A stretch of 64,000 bases of DNA from Triplophysa rosa. Its lineage: Eukaryota > Chordata > Actinopteri > Cypriniformes > Nemacheilidae. The notes beneath the pieces were generated by a model. That model was not told the DNA's origin. It was given only the letters and a program-made list of their open reading frames with translations, and searched no databases. Positions 54,630 through 64,000 of this stretch are shown here, piece by piece. Position numbers and translations under genes: made by a program. The stretch is from assembly GCF_024868665.1 (NCBI RefSeq), contig NW_026634135.1, forward strand, positions 84,002 through 148,001, given 5' to 3'. Position 1 is the stretch's first letter. Each line of letters begins with the position of its first letter.

Positions 54630-56734
54630 AATAGAATCCATCGTAATGTTCGGTTTGAGGTTAATAAGGTGAGTTTAACTTCACGCGCGTGGTGCGCAGA
54701 TCAATTCGCTTACGCTATCATCATACGAGAGCGGCTCATATGTGTTAAAAAAAACATCTAATATGCATAACACTATTAAGTGCAGGCCTGTGTCACCACG
54801 CCGTGGGACAAAAAAACCCATTCGAAAGAACGAATAGTGCTGTGCGTATTAGATGTTTTTTGCTATGACAGCTGAACTTCAAGGAGGAATTTAAACAGGC
54901 GCATCATTTAAAACATGCATTCATAACATAGTGCAGCGCATCGTATAACGATTGGCTCATAATCATAATGAATGAAGTACGTGGGGCTGATTTAAACACA
55001 TATGAGCCGCTCTCGTATGATGATAGCATAAGCGAATTTGTCTGCGCTCTGCGCGCGTGAAGTTAAACACACTTTATCAACCTCAAACCGAACATTATGA
55101 TGGATTCTATTGTGCTGATAAAGATCGCTTTGTTTATGTTTTCTTAAAAGCAGTCACAGTGTAATGATGATAGCGTGCTCGTGTGCGGATGGTAATGTAC
55201 AATGTAAGCGCAGGTCAGCGGCGGAGTGGCACGCTAGAGATACAGGGCTCACCGATGCTTTAGTTTGTTCGTCTTTTCAGACGTCTGTTAACTTATGGTG
55301 CAGAACACCACACTACAACTTTTCAACTTTTCGGTTTTGCACCAGGCACAGTCATCGTGATCATTACAAAGAGCTAAGGCCAAGCGCCTGACAAGGTCTA
55401 CACACGTTCGTTCGAATAAACGGATATGACGTTTTTGTGGGCGTTCCCAATAATGCAGACGCTCGTCCACACCCACTGATTAACATGTAATTTGCATGAC
55501 TTTGAACAAGAAAAATAAAATGAAATAAAAGAGAACAGAAAATAAAATGAAAATCAAACTTTACATTTTAATTTGAATTGTGTCAGTATTATTGCGTGAA
55601 CATTAATAAAAACCTTTGTAAAAAATGTTTTTGCAATTTCTTTTTCACATTTGCCTTTTCATTTTCATATTGGCAGTCTTGCCTCGAGATTTTAGTGAAA
55701 ATTAAATGTCAAATCACAAATTGCATTTTCTTTTTCAATTTGACAGGGACAACGTATTGTCAGTGTAAAAATGAAAATGAAAATAAAATAATTTCATTTT
55801 CTTTTTCATTTTGGCACATATTGTGCACGCAGTTGTGTATAATGAAATTGCTAATCTGGTTTTCATTTTCATCGTTTAATTTATTTACTTAAATTTGGCA
55901 GGATTTGCCTCCCATAGATATGCAAAATAAAGTAAGCCAAAAGAAACCAGTGCTGTTCCGATCAGAGAAGCGATGAAGTGAGTCGTACTGTATATTAAAA
56001 GATTGAATGACATGCTAAAAAAACAAGTATGTGATTTGCATGATTGAAGAAATGTAATACAGCTTATGTAATATGTCTTTTTGAAAGATGTTTCTCATTC
56101 ATTACTGTCTCAAGCAAAGACAGCGCAGCTTCAAAGAGATACGAGCCAATAGCGCTTGAGTGTGAGCTGTCAGAGCGTTTCTTTGGTTGAATGTACTGAA
56201 TGAACACGCACTTCACTGAACGAACGAGTCAATTGAGTCAAAATGAGACTGAATGAACTGCTACATGTCGTTCATGGTCTAATATTCTCTGTGTTACAAC
56301 AATGCATATCCAGTAGTTACTCAACTTTTCTGAAAAATAAAGGTAATGACCTGGTTTAATTTAATTCCAAGGTAAAGTAAATTATGTTAAATCTTTGTAT
56401 GGAACATTTAATTACACCAATTAAATGAGTTAATACAGATAGAATTTAGTAGACTAATATAATGTACATTTCGTCGACTAAAAATAGACTAAAACTATGA
56501 TAAATTGGGATGACATAAAACTAAATTGCATTTTAGTCAAAAGACTATGTCAAATAGAAATATGTCAAAATTTGCTGTCAAAATTGACACTGATCTTAAT
56601 TCTAATTTCAGTTAAGCCTTAAAATGTTAAAAAAAATTAAATTGTATGTGCAACAAAATAAATTACTGAAATTCCTGAAATTTGTATTATTTTGAAAATA
56701 AATGTTATTTGAATTTCAGTTTCATTTTTTAATT

Positions 56735-56823
56735 TTGTTCAAAATATCGAGATGTGTATCGTATCGTGAACCCAGCATCAAGATATGTACCGAATCGTGA
56801 GCTGGGTGTATCGTTACACCCCT
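56735..56823. repeat. Terminal part of a GGTGTAACGATAC-type repeat
   Basis: ATCGTTACACCCCTAA at 56810 plus internal ATCGTATCGTGAAC-like repeats are the usual right end of a fish hAT-like repeat. The left end may lie within 55930-56735, which contains GAACGAACGAGTCA-type text but was not delimited. Confidence 0.5.
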
Positions 56824-56875
56824 AATATATACAGGTATGTATAGATGTGTCATCGTATTTGCTAAATGTGTAAGT

Positions 56876-57062
56876 CAGGGATCTCCAACCCTGTTCCTGG
56901 AGAGCTGCGGTCCTGCAGACTTCAGCTCCAACCCGCTTCAGCACACCTGTCTGTAATTATCAAACAACCCTGAACACCTTGATAAGATGGTTCAGGTGTG
57001 TTTGATTGGGGTCGGAACTGAAATCTTCTGGACAGTAGCTCTTCAGGGGTTGGAGACCACTG
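56876..57062. mobile_element. hAT MITE (187 bp)
   Basis: CAGGGATCTCCAACCCTG at 56876 is mirrored by CAGGGGTTGGAGACCACTG ending 57062. Flanks GTGTAAGT and GTATAAGT match at seven of eight positions. Confidence 0.8.
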
Positions 57063-57099
57063 GTATAAGTTATATGTTAATTATGCAACATTGTGGTCA

Positions 57100-57175
57100 T
57101 GTGAGACATTTCATTCCTTTGTATGTCCCACATATAACAAAATGACAATAAAACTGAGCTGACTTGAAAGTGTAC
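57100..57175 (+). repeat. LINE/SINE 3' tail-like fragment
   Basis: AATGACAATAAAACTGAGCTGACTTGA resembles the 3' tail of fish retroposons. Nothing upstream supports more. Confidence 0.35.
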
Positions 57176-57843
57176 ACTCTGCACTTTTCATACTTAAAGA
57201 AATAAAGGTGGCCTCAAGCATCATATTATTGCCCACCAGTTTTCACCTGTTAACCTGAATCAAACACATACACTGAAATAATACACCTTTATTTATTGTG
57301 ATTAAATTTGAAAAAAGGTTTCACAAATCTTCAGTGTGTCTGATGATAAGGCATTATATTGAATTATATTACTGAATGCACTGAACCTTGAAAAAATTTG
57401 CAGAACAATCCACAAAGGTATCTCAGCTTTATAAGTGTTATCAAAGGGGCTCACTAAGAAATATTGATCCATAAGATTTGACATATGAATACTGATATTT
57501 ATTTACTTCTTTTCTAAACAAACGTGGCTATAGAATTATGCAAGTGTATATGAAAATGTTTAGAGAAAGATGCAAATAAACTTACACTTCATTAGCCTGA
57601 TATTCTGAATATGGCCTTTCAACGTTTAGGTCCATTTAAGCAATACTTGATTTTTAATTATGTTGCAATCATTCTATATAGTTGTAGACTACTTATGCCC
57701 TCAAACTACATTGTTCACAATATATTTTAGATAAAATCTCGCAATTTACAAGCCTATTGTCTCTTGCTTTATTTTGTTTAAGCAATAACGCCACGCCAGT
57801 AGGTGGTGGTAAAGCTCCGTGGTCCAATGTGCATGCACAACAC

Positions 57844-57993
57844 CACGTGTTAACACGTAATTTACGGGTTAACACGTCATTTTAAACTACGCGTTAACAC
57901 GCAATTACGCGTTAATGTGTAATTACGTGTTAACACGTATCTATGCGTTAATGCGTTAATTGAGTGTTAACGCGTAATACGTGTTAACGCGTT
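57844..57993. repeat. Array of GTTAAC palindromes
   Basis: Six GTTAAC hexamers, each embedded in a larger palindrome such as CGTGTTAACACG or ACGCGTTAACACG, plus at least three GCGTTAAT variants, occur within 150 bases at irregular 10-40 bp steps. Similar GTTAACGCGTTAACG text lies at the end of hAT copies A and B, so this may be an expanded subterminal repeat. Confidence 0.85.
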
Positions 57994-58329
57994 GGTTTCA
58001 CACGTTTTGGCCCTTCTGGCCTTCCATAGCCGTGCACGCTCTCTTCACGGCGTTCTTGTGAAATACTACTTATAATAATAATAAATACACTAATAAGTAA
58101 ACAAGCACACTGCTCCCCTGAAAACACCACTTACCCGGCAGCCGCGAACGGTATGTAGGCTATCCTGGAAATGCGCTAATCTATTGAAGGCATCTGAACG
58201 TGATGAGTCCTCCCAGATGAGCTTGTCAGATGAAACGTCATCACGTAGTCATTTATTTAGGCTTAAATTGTTATTCATTAATTTTACTAATAGTTAGATT
58301 GAGCAGGCCTTCACAAAATTGCCTTTAAT

Positions 58330-58440
58330 TACAATTTTTTTTTTTCATTTCATTTGAGTGATTCGTTCTTTTTCAGTTCATTCACCAAAATGATTCGTTC
58401 AGATTCGTAGATTCGTTCACTGATTCGTTCAGTGAACATT
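58330..58440. repeat. GATTCGTTCA short-repeat cluster
   Basis: At least five GATTCGTTC-like units, similar to the interior of the hAT MITE at 6510-7153. Confidence 0.65.
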
Positions 58441-58467
58441 TCTATAATAATGTCAACGGACGTATTG

Positions 58468-59118
58468 TGATAAAGTGTGGTGTGAAAGTGTGTTGACGTA
58501 TGTGTCATAAGGGTAATGTGAGGGTTTGTACATGTGTCCTAATTGAAGTATACAGGTGATGCGGGTTAAATCTAAAAGGCTACTAAAAGCCTGCTTCAGA
58601 AGTTGCGGGGACTGTTTTTGGTCGGGTGCTCTGATTTGGGGGAGACGCTAAACGGCCGCTCGGCACAATTAGTGTCTCCGGCGGTGAAGACAGTCAGATA
58701 GTGGGGGGTATATGTTTTATGTAGTAGGGCGTCGGCTAGGAGAGCCCCTGATTCTGCAATGTAAGGCAGACAATCTTGTACTACGTGAGCGGTCTCAAGC
58801 GAGTGCGTGCCTTTGAGGAATTAATTTGACATGTGCGACTCTGGATATAATCAGCTGCATCTTTTCGATTGGTGAGGACATCTGTGTGATCAGGACATAT
58901 GTTGGACGGGGACACTTGTTTGGCGTGTGTTCCTAAGAGACTACAGTATTTGCTGCATTCCCTTCTGTGAGTGTGAGCCCGGCTGTGTCGATCCTATGAA
59001 TTAATGAGGGAAGTAAGGTGTTTTATGATTTTAAAACTTTAATGTTGAATAAAGAATTGTGTACTAACGCTATATCCTGGTGTGTTGCTCTCTGCCTCTA
59101 TAATTGTCGGCTGTTACA
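58468..59118 (+). mobile_element. 5' LTR of a truncated LTR element
   Basis: The segment ends GTCGGCTGTTACA at 59118, followed directly by CTGGTGGCAGCGATGGGA, a primer-binding/leader pattern known from fish LTR elements. AATAAA is at 59048. The left limit is approximate (a TGTG start). Only about 70 bases of internal sequence remain. Confidence 0.6.
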
Positions 59119-59189
59119 CTGGTGGCAGCGATGGGATTTAATCCCTAATAACCCGTGTTAGAATTGTGTCAAGGCTCTTGGGGGTCCCC

Positions 59190-59645
59190 TAACCAGTCTT
59201 AAAAAAACAACAACAACAAAAACAGACGGAGCTGCCAGTACAAGCATCAATCATAGTTTGGATCATTTTAGTAATTTGACCACATTACACGCATAAATGT
59301 CCTTAACATGTTGATAATCCAATAAAAGAGATCCACATGAGGGAGAGATTAAAATACATATTTTTTTGTTTTTTTTGCAGTGACCATGCTATCGATCTTG
59401 CTGTTAATTTTTTTATTTTGCATTGTAGCCTAGATTTTTTTAATAAGATTTTGCTTAGGTTTGATGTCTTTTTTTGCTAAGATTTCACTCATTGTAAAAT
59501 GTCTTATTCTTATTTATAGCAATAAGAATAACAAGTTTTTCAAAATGTATGATAACATTTTTTTGTTACTAATTGAGATTTTCCTGTCCTCTTATTTTCC
59601 TTATTTTTCTCTTGGCCTTTAATTCTTGTTCTTTATATTATCCCA
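59190..59645. other. AT-rich spacer, nothing recognised
   Basis: T-rich simple sequence and short A runs (CAACAACAACAAAAAC near 59207). No ORF. Confidence 0.4.
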
Positions 59646-59649
59646 GCAA

Positions 59650-59985
59650 ACAGGGGACGTCCCCTGGACGTTGCGAACCTCCGCATTAGATCCGTCCGCT
59701 TTGTAACGTTCTCTCCCGGACCTTTAGAGGACGTCCGCATTTGGTCCGCCCTGTAACGTTCGCTGGCGGACTTTTAGAGGACGTCCGCATTTGGTCCGCC
59801 CTGTAACGTTCGCTGGCGGACTTTTAGAGGACGTCCGCTTTTGGTCCGCCCTGTAACGTTCGCTGGCGGATCTTTAGAGGACGTCCGCATTTGGTCAGCT
59901 CTGTGACGTTCGCTTGCGGACCTTCAAAGGACGTCCGCATTAGGTCCGCTTTGTAACGTTACTTGGCGGACCTTCCGAGGACATT
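59650..59985. repeat. 50-bp CpG-rich minisatellite, about 6.7 copies
   Basis: The unit GGACGTCCGCATTTGGTCCG... recurs with GG at 59729, 59779, 59829, 59879, 59929 and 59979, an exact 50-bp period. Each unit has ACGTCC, TAACGTT and GCGGAC, so CpG density is far above the surroundings. Central copies are nearly identical; outer copies are more diverged. Confidence 0.95.
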
Positions 59986-60394
59986 GTGTATGGGGTGTGG
60001 TTTATGCATATGCATTGCAAACTAAGCAATCAGTCGTGTCGATGGTCGCGTACTTTGCCGTGACCAATGACGTTGCTTTTAACAATTAAGAATTTGGTTA
60101 TTCCTTAAATTAACGGTGATAATGGACATTCATATCTTCTTTTCCCATGCCAACTGCAATCCATATTATTGCAAATTCTCCTTTGACCTTTTGATAATAT
60201 ATTTGTGGTGTTGTTGCATTGGTGCACCACGCGATGGCGCTCGGGTTTCTTGAGTTGTGTGTATATATAGAGAGAAGAAGTAGTAGAGTACGGAGCATGT
60301 GCCTGCATGTTATCCTGTATGTGTTAGTGAGTTAATAAATGTTACTGAAAGGAATCTACGGTCTCCAGCGTCTTGTCTACATTAAGACATAACA
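59986..60394 (+). mobile_element. 5' LTR of a truncated Gypsy-type element
   Basis: Begins about TGTGTATGGGGTGTGG and ends AAGACATAACA at 60394, followed by AATTGGCGACGAGGACG, a typical Gypsy primer-binding leader. TATATATA near 60260 and AATAAA at 60334 fit a promoter and polyadenylation site. The start is approximate. Confidence 0.65.
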
Positions 60395-60435
60395 AATTGG
60401 CGACGAGGACGTTTGTTGTACAAGATTTTCTGAGG

Positions 60436-60609
60436 ATGGCTTCAGTAAGTGCACCATTTCCCATTTCTTTTTTGCCTTATCCTGGTGAGCCTGCTATACC
60501 GCTAGTCACATGGCTGAAAATGTTCCGGTGTTGTGCCTATTTTCGACCCCTCGGCTGGAGACTACCCCCCTTCGCGTGCACGCGGAGACTAACGTCGTGT
60601 CTCCTGTAG
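60436..60609 (+). pseudogene. gag: Gypsy gag, N-terminal remnant
   Basis: ATG at 60436 gives MASVSAPFPISFLPYPGEP followed by VTWLKMF, a gag start seen in fish Gypsy elements, then unrelated text and a stop. Everything downstream has been replaced by satellite sequence. Confidence 0.6.
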
Positions 60610-60861
60610 ATGGCAGTTAAAAACCTTCACTCGGACGAAAACTTGCGCAATTTCCTGTAGATGGCAGTAAGAAATCATAAATGCGATTCCTGGTTCTCGA
60701 ACCAAATCGTAAATGAGACTAGCAATGTTCGTGGCTTCTGTTTAGGTGACGCGTGTTAGGCTTTACTATGGCAAGCCGAATTAGCTTTTGCTCAACAACA
60801 ATAGCTTTAAACAAGAATAGCTTTAGTATTTTGTAATTGAAAAATAATTTTATTTTTTATT

Positions 60862-61551
60862 TTTACCCACACGCCTGGATTCTACCCCCCATTTCTTCTG
60901 TGTGAATACACAAAGAGTCGCTCACATGGATCTGATGAACCTACACAAGTAATGCTGTATGTAAAATGTGACACCATTATTCTAGAAACATGCACAGCTT
61001 TAGTATTTTGGGGGGGGTATTATTTGAGCAGGTTCATTTCTACCCACACGCCTGGATTCTACCCCCGTTTCTTCTATGTGTGAATACACAAAGAGTCGCT
61101 AACATGGATCTGATGAACCTACACAAGTAATGCTGTATGTAAAATGTGACTTATTATTCTAGAAACATGGATAGCTTTAGTATTTTGGGGGGGGGGTATT
61201 ATTTGAGCAGGTTCATTTTTACCCAGACGCCTGGATTCTACCCCCCTGTTTCTTCTGTGTGAATACACAGAGTCGCTCACATGGATCTGATGAACCAACA
61301 CAAGTAATGCTATATGTTAAATGTGACTTATTATTCTAGAAACATGGACAGCTTTAGTATTTTGGGGGGGTATTATTTGAGCAGGTTCATTTTTACCCAC
61401 ACGCCTGCATTCTACCCCCCTGTTTCTTCTGTGTGAATACACAAAGAGTCGCTCACATGGATCTGATGAACCTACACAAGTAATGCTGTATGTAAAATGT
61501 GACTTATTATTCTAGAAACATGGACAGCTTTAGTATTTTGGGGGGGATATA
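60862..61551. repeat. 177-bp satellite, four copies
   Basis: Units start with ACCCACACGCCTGG-like text at 60865, 61042, 61221 and 61395 (spacing 177, 179, 174). Each has a pyrimidine run CTACCCCCC, GAGTCGCTCACATGGATC and a G run (GGGGGGG) of variable length. The Tc1 element at 61562 lies immediately after the last unit. Confidence 0.95.
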
Positions 61552-61561
61552 TATATTAATA

Positions 61562-63149
61562 CAGGTGCTGGTCATATAATTAGAATATCATCAAAAAGTT
61601 GATTTATTTCACTAATTCCATTCAAAAAGTGAAACTTGTATATTATATTCATTCATTACACACAGACTGATATATTTCAAATGTTTATTTCTTTTAATTT
61701 TGATGATTATAACTGACAACTAATGAAAACCCCAAATTCAGTATCTCAGAAAATTAGAATATTACTTAAGACCAATACAAAGAAAGGATTTTTAGAAATC
61801 TTGGCCAACTGAAAATTGAAATGAGCATGTACAGCACTCAATACTTAGTTGGGGCTCCTTTTGCCTGAATTACTGCAGCAATGCGGCGTGGCATGGAGTG
61901 ATCAGTCTGTGGCACTGCTCAGGTGTTATGAGAGACCAGGTTGCTCTGATAGTGGCCTTCAGCTCTTCTGCATTGTTGGGTCTGGCATATCGCATCTTCC
62001 TCTTCACAATACCCCATAGATTTTCTATGGGGTTAAGGTCAGGCGAGTTTGCTGGCCAATTAAGAACAGGGATACCATGGTCCTTAAACCAGGTACTGGT
62101 AGCTTTGGCACTGTGTGCAGGTGCCAAGTCCTGTTGGAAAATGAAATCTGCATCTCCATAAAGTAGGTCAGCAGCAGGAAGCATGAAGTGCTCTAAAACT
62201 TCCTGGTATACGGCTGCGTTGACCTTGGACCTCAGAAAACACAGTGGACCAACACCAGCAGATGACATGGCACCCCAAACCATCACTGACTGTGGAAACT
62301 TTACACTCGACCTCAAGCAACGTGGATTCTGTGCCTCTCCTCTCTTCCTCCAGACTCTGGGACCCTGATTTCCAAAGGAAATGCAAAATTTACTTTCATC
62401 AGAGAACATAACTTTGGACCACTCAGCAGCAGTCCAGTCCTTTTTGTCTTTAGCCCAGGCGAGATGCTTCTGATGCTGTCTGTTGTTCAAGAGTGGCTTG
62501 ACACAAGGAATGCGACAGCTGAAACCCATGTCTTGCATACGTCTGTGCATAGTGGTTCTTGAAGCACTGACTCCAGCTGCAGTCCAATCTCCCCCACATT
62601 TTTGAATGGGTTTTGTTTCACAATCCTCTCCAGGGTGCGGTTATCCCTATTGCTTGTACACTTATTTCTACCACATCTTTTCCTTCCCTTCGCCTCTCTA
62701 TTAATGTGCTTGGACACAGAGCTCTGTGAACAGCCAGCCTCTTTTGCAATGACCTTTTGTGTCTTGCCCTCCTTGTGCAAGGTGTCAATGGTCGTCTTTT
62801 GGACAACTGTCAAGTCAGCAGTCTTCCACATGATTGTGTAGCCTACAGAACTAGACTGAGAGACCATTTAAAGGCCTTTGCAGGTATTTTGAGTTAATTA
62901 GCTGATTAGAGTGTGGCACCAGGTGTCTTCAATATTGAACCTTTTCACAATATTCTCATTTTCTGAGATACTGAATTTGGGGTTTTCATTAGTTGTCAGT
63001 AATAATCATCAAAATTAAAAGAAATAAACATTTGAAATATATCAGTCTGTGTGCAATGAATGAATATAATATACAAGTTTCACTTTTTGAATGGAATTAG
63101 TGAAATAAATCAACTTTTGATGATATTCTAATTATATGACCAGTACCTG
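61562..63149 (-). mobile_element. Tc1-type transposon with ~205-bp TIRs
   Basis: CAGGTGCTGGTCATATAATT at 61562 and its near-identical complement ending 63149 begin 205-bp inverted repeats that differ at only a few positions. TA flanks both ends (61560-61561, 63150-63151). The 1588-bp length is normal for Tc1. The transposase gene is on the minus strand. Confidence 0.95.
61870..62867 (-). pseudogene. Tc1 transposase (DD34E) with a frameshift
   Basis: The N-terminal frame (62867 to 62487) has helix-turn-helix text (VIAKEAGCSQSSVSKHI) and a basic GRKRCGRNKC stretch. It leaves the normal protein at about 62600 after KNVGEIG. The C-terminal frame (62550 to 61870) continues from MHRRMQDMGFSCRIP and carries all three catalytic regions: [22 protein letters not shown] and NSPDLNPIENLWG. 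A small deletion near 62590-62605 accounts for the shift. The catalytic residues are intact, so inactivation is recent. Confidence 0.9.
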
Positions 63150-63150
63150 T

Positions 63151-63151
<1 letters not shown>

Positions 63152-63196
<45 letters not shown>

Positions 63197-63235
63197 ATAC
63201 ATACATACATATGTGATATATATACACACACAATT
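63152..63235. repeat. Compound AT/GT/ATAC microsatellite
   Basis: About 14 AT units, then GT units, then ACAT repeats, directly beside the right TA of the Tc1 element. Confidence 0.9.
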
Positions 63236-63244
63236 TATATGTCA

Positions 63245-63730
63245 AAGCATGTTAACATTTATGTAAGTCGTTTATATTTATAGATTAAGCAAAATCGGCA
63301 TTCTCTCTGTGAATAAGTCAGCGGCGACAGTGGCAAGGAACCAAAACTCCACTTTAAATGTATATATGTACTGTATAAGAATGGAGAAAAAATCTTGGGA
63401 GAGGCCAGACTCAATCGGGAGAGCCAATTTTCCTCTGGCATATTAAAATAGCACTGCTGCAATTACAGAGAGAATTATTACAGGAAACTGTAAGATTATA
63501 CGGATATAAGTAGCTGATAAGTAACTGATAAGTGAAAAGTTGTGGGAATAGAAAAAAACTGTCCAATTTTAGTCTGGTTCTGGATGACTGTAGGTTGTGG
63601 CTGTAGTTATCAGCAGGTGGATTGCCCATCATCACGAGCATCTCAGTGAACTGGGAAGAGCATCAGGTCCGAACCGGAGCTTGGACTGATGACCTCTGGT
63701 GTCCTTGGGAACTTGAGGATGGCACATAAA
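63245..63730 (-). mobile_element. L2-type LINE 3' UTR fragment, minus strand
   Basis: The reverse complement matches the UTR of the plus-strand copy near 12055-12480, including CCAGAGGAAAATTGGCTCTC and the GAGTTTTGGTTCCTTGCCAC segment, and GTTCCCAAGGACACCAGAGG. No coding part. Confidence 0.75.
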
Positions 63731-63827
63731 AAACAAAACAAACTGATATTACCGTAGAGGCCACTCACAGAAAGTATAAGAATGTTACACAGTATGATGG
63801 AGGTGGGTGTGCTTGGGTCTGACAAGC

Positions 63828-64000
63828 TAACTAAAGCTGTCCATGTTTCTTGAATAATGTGTCACATTTTACATACTGCATTACTTGTGTAGGTTCATCA
63901 GATCCATGTGAGCGACTCTTTGTGTATTCACACAGAAGAAACAGGGGGGTAGAATCCAGGCGTGTGGGTAAAAATGAACCTGCTCAAATAATACCCCCCC
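63828..64000. repeat. 177-bp satellite unit, inverted, running off the window
   Basis: Contains GATCCATGTGAGCGACTC and GGGGGGTAGAATCCAGGCG, the reverse complement of the satellite at 60862-61551. It ends in CCCCCCC at the window edge, so more copies may follow. Confidence 0.9.

Larger units (their letters stand above)
52708..55916. mobile_element. Large inverted-repeat (foldback) element, arms >0.9 kb, one arm invaded by L2
   Basis: TATGGGAGGCAAATCCTGCC at 52708 is mirrored at 55916. The left arm (52708-53507 and 54630-54790) and right arm (about 54960-55916) match along their length as reverse complements with few differences, including the GACGAGCGTCTGCATTA stretch near 53180 and 55456. 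The outer part is rich in AAAATGAAAATG; the inner part is GC-richer with GAGCGGCTCATATGTGTTAA repeated inverted near the centre. No coding sequence. Target duplication not identifiable. Confidence 0.85.

Noticed and set aside
59650..59985. Possible CRISPR-like regular repeats
   Set aside because: The units are head-to-tail with no spacers, a eukaryotic minisatellite.

Overview
The window reads as nuclear DNA of a ray-finned fish, most likely a cyprinid or relative. One vertebrate gene with ordinary GT-AG introns is recognisable, and almost everything else is fish-type transposable elements: hAT, Tc1, Harbinger-like, EnSpm/CACTA, L2 LINEs and chromodomain Gypsy LTR elements. I see no bacterial gene, operon or CRISPR array. 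Species cannot be fixed from sequence alone.

Layout. 1-500 is a terminal-inverted-repeat (TIR) element. 657-10300 is an EnSpm/CACTA-type transposon with two divergently transcribed, intron-containing genes: an accessory protein on the minus strand and a Tnp2-like transposase on the plus strand. It carries a Harbinger-like element in one intron and a hAT MITE in another. 10640-12820 is an L2 LINE 3' end split by a solo LTR with a 5-bp target duplication. 13063-13445 is a TTAA-flanked MITE. 13935-16980 is a Gypsy element on the minus strand with two well-matched LTRs but most of pol deleted. 17030-24170 holds several MITEs, a long hairpin and a 2-kb hAT derivative.

24426-49093 is the host gene fam83b (plus strand, four coding exons seen). 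Its 20.5-kb second intron is packed with elements: nested hATs, a broken Tc1, a foldback element, and a 5.3-kb Gypsy chromovirus with 5-bp target duplications sitting inside an older TIR element. The last exon of fam83b has an in-frame TAG, after which the frame stays open for 245 more codons that still look like FAM83B and end in the family's typical C-terminus.

49500-64000 is again repeats: a hAT element with a perfect 8-bp duplication, a 3.2-kb inverted-repeat element with an L2 inside one arm, an array of GTTAAC palindromes, a 50-bp CpG-rich minisatellite, two truncated LTR elements, a 177-bp satellite present in both orientations, and a nearly complete Tc1 element.

The points most worth checking are the fam83b stop codon, the divergent gene pair of the EnSpm element, the large palindrome, the GTTAAC array and the tRNA-like segment at the end of the Gypsy LTR. 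Exon boundaries were placed by eye from splice sites and reading phase. Family names rest on protein motifs, TIRs and target duplications, not on database searches.
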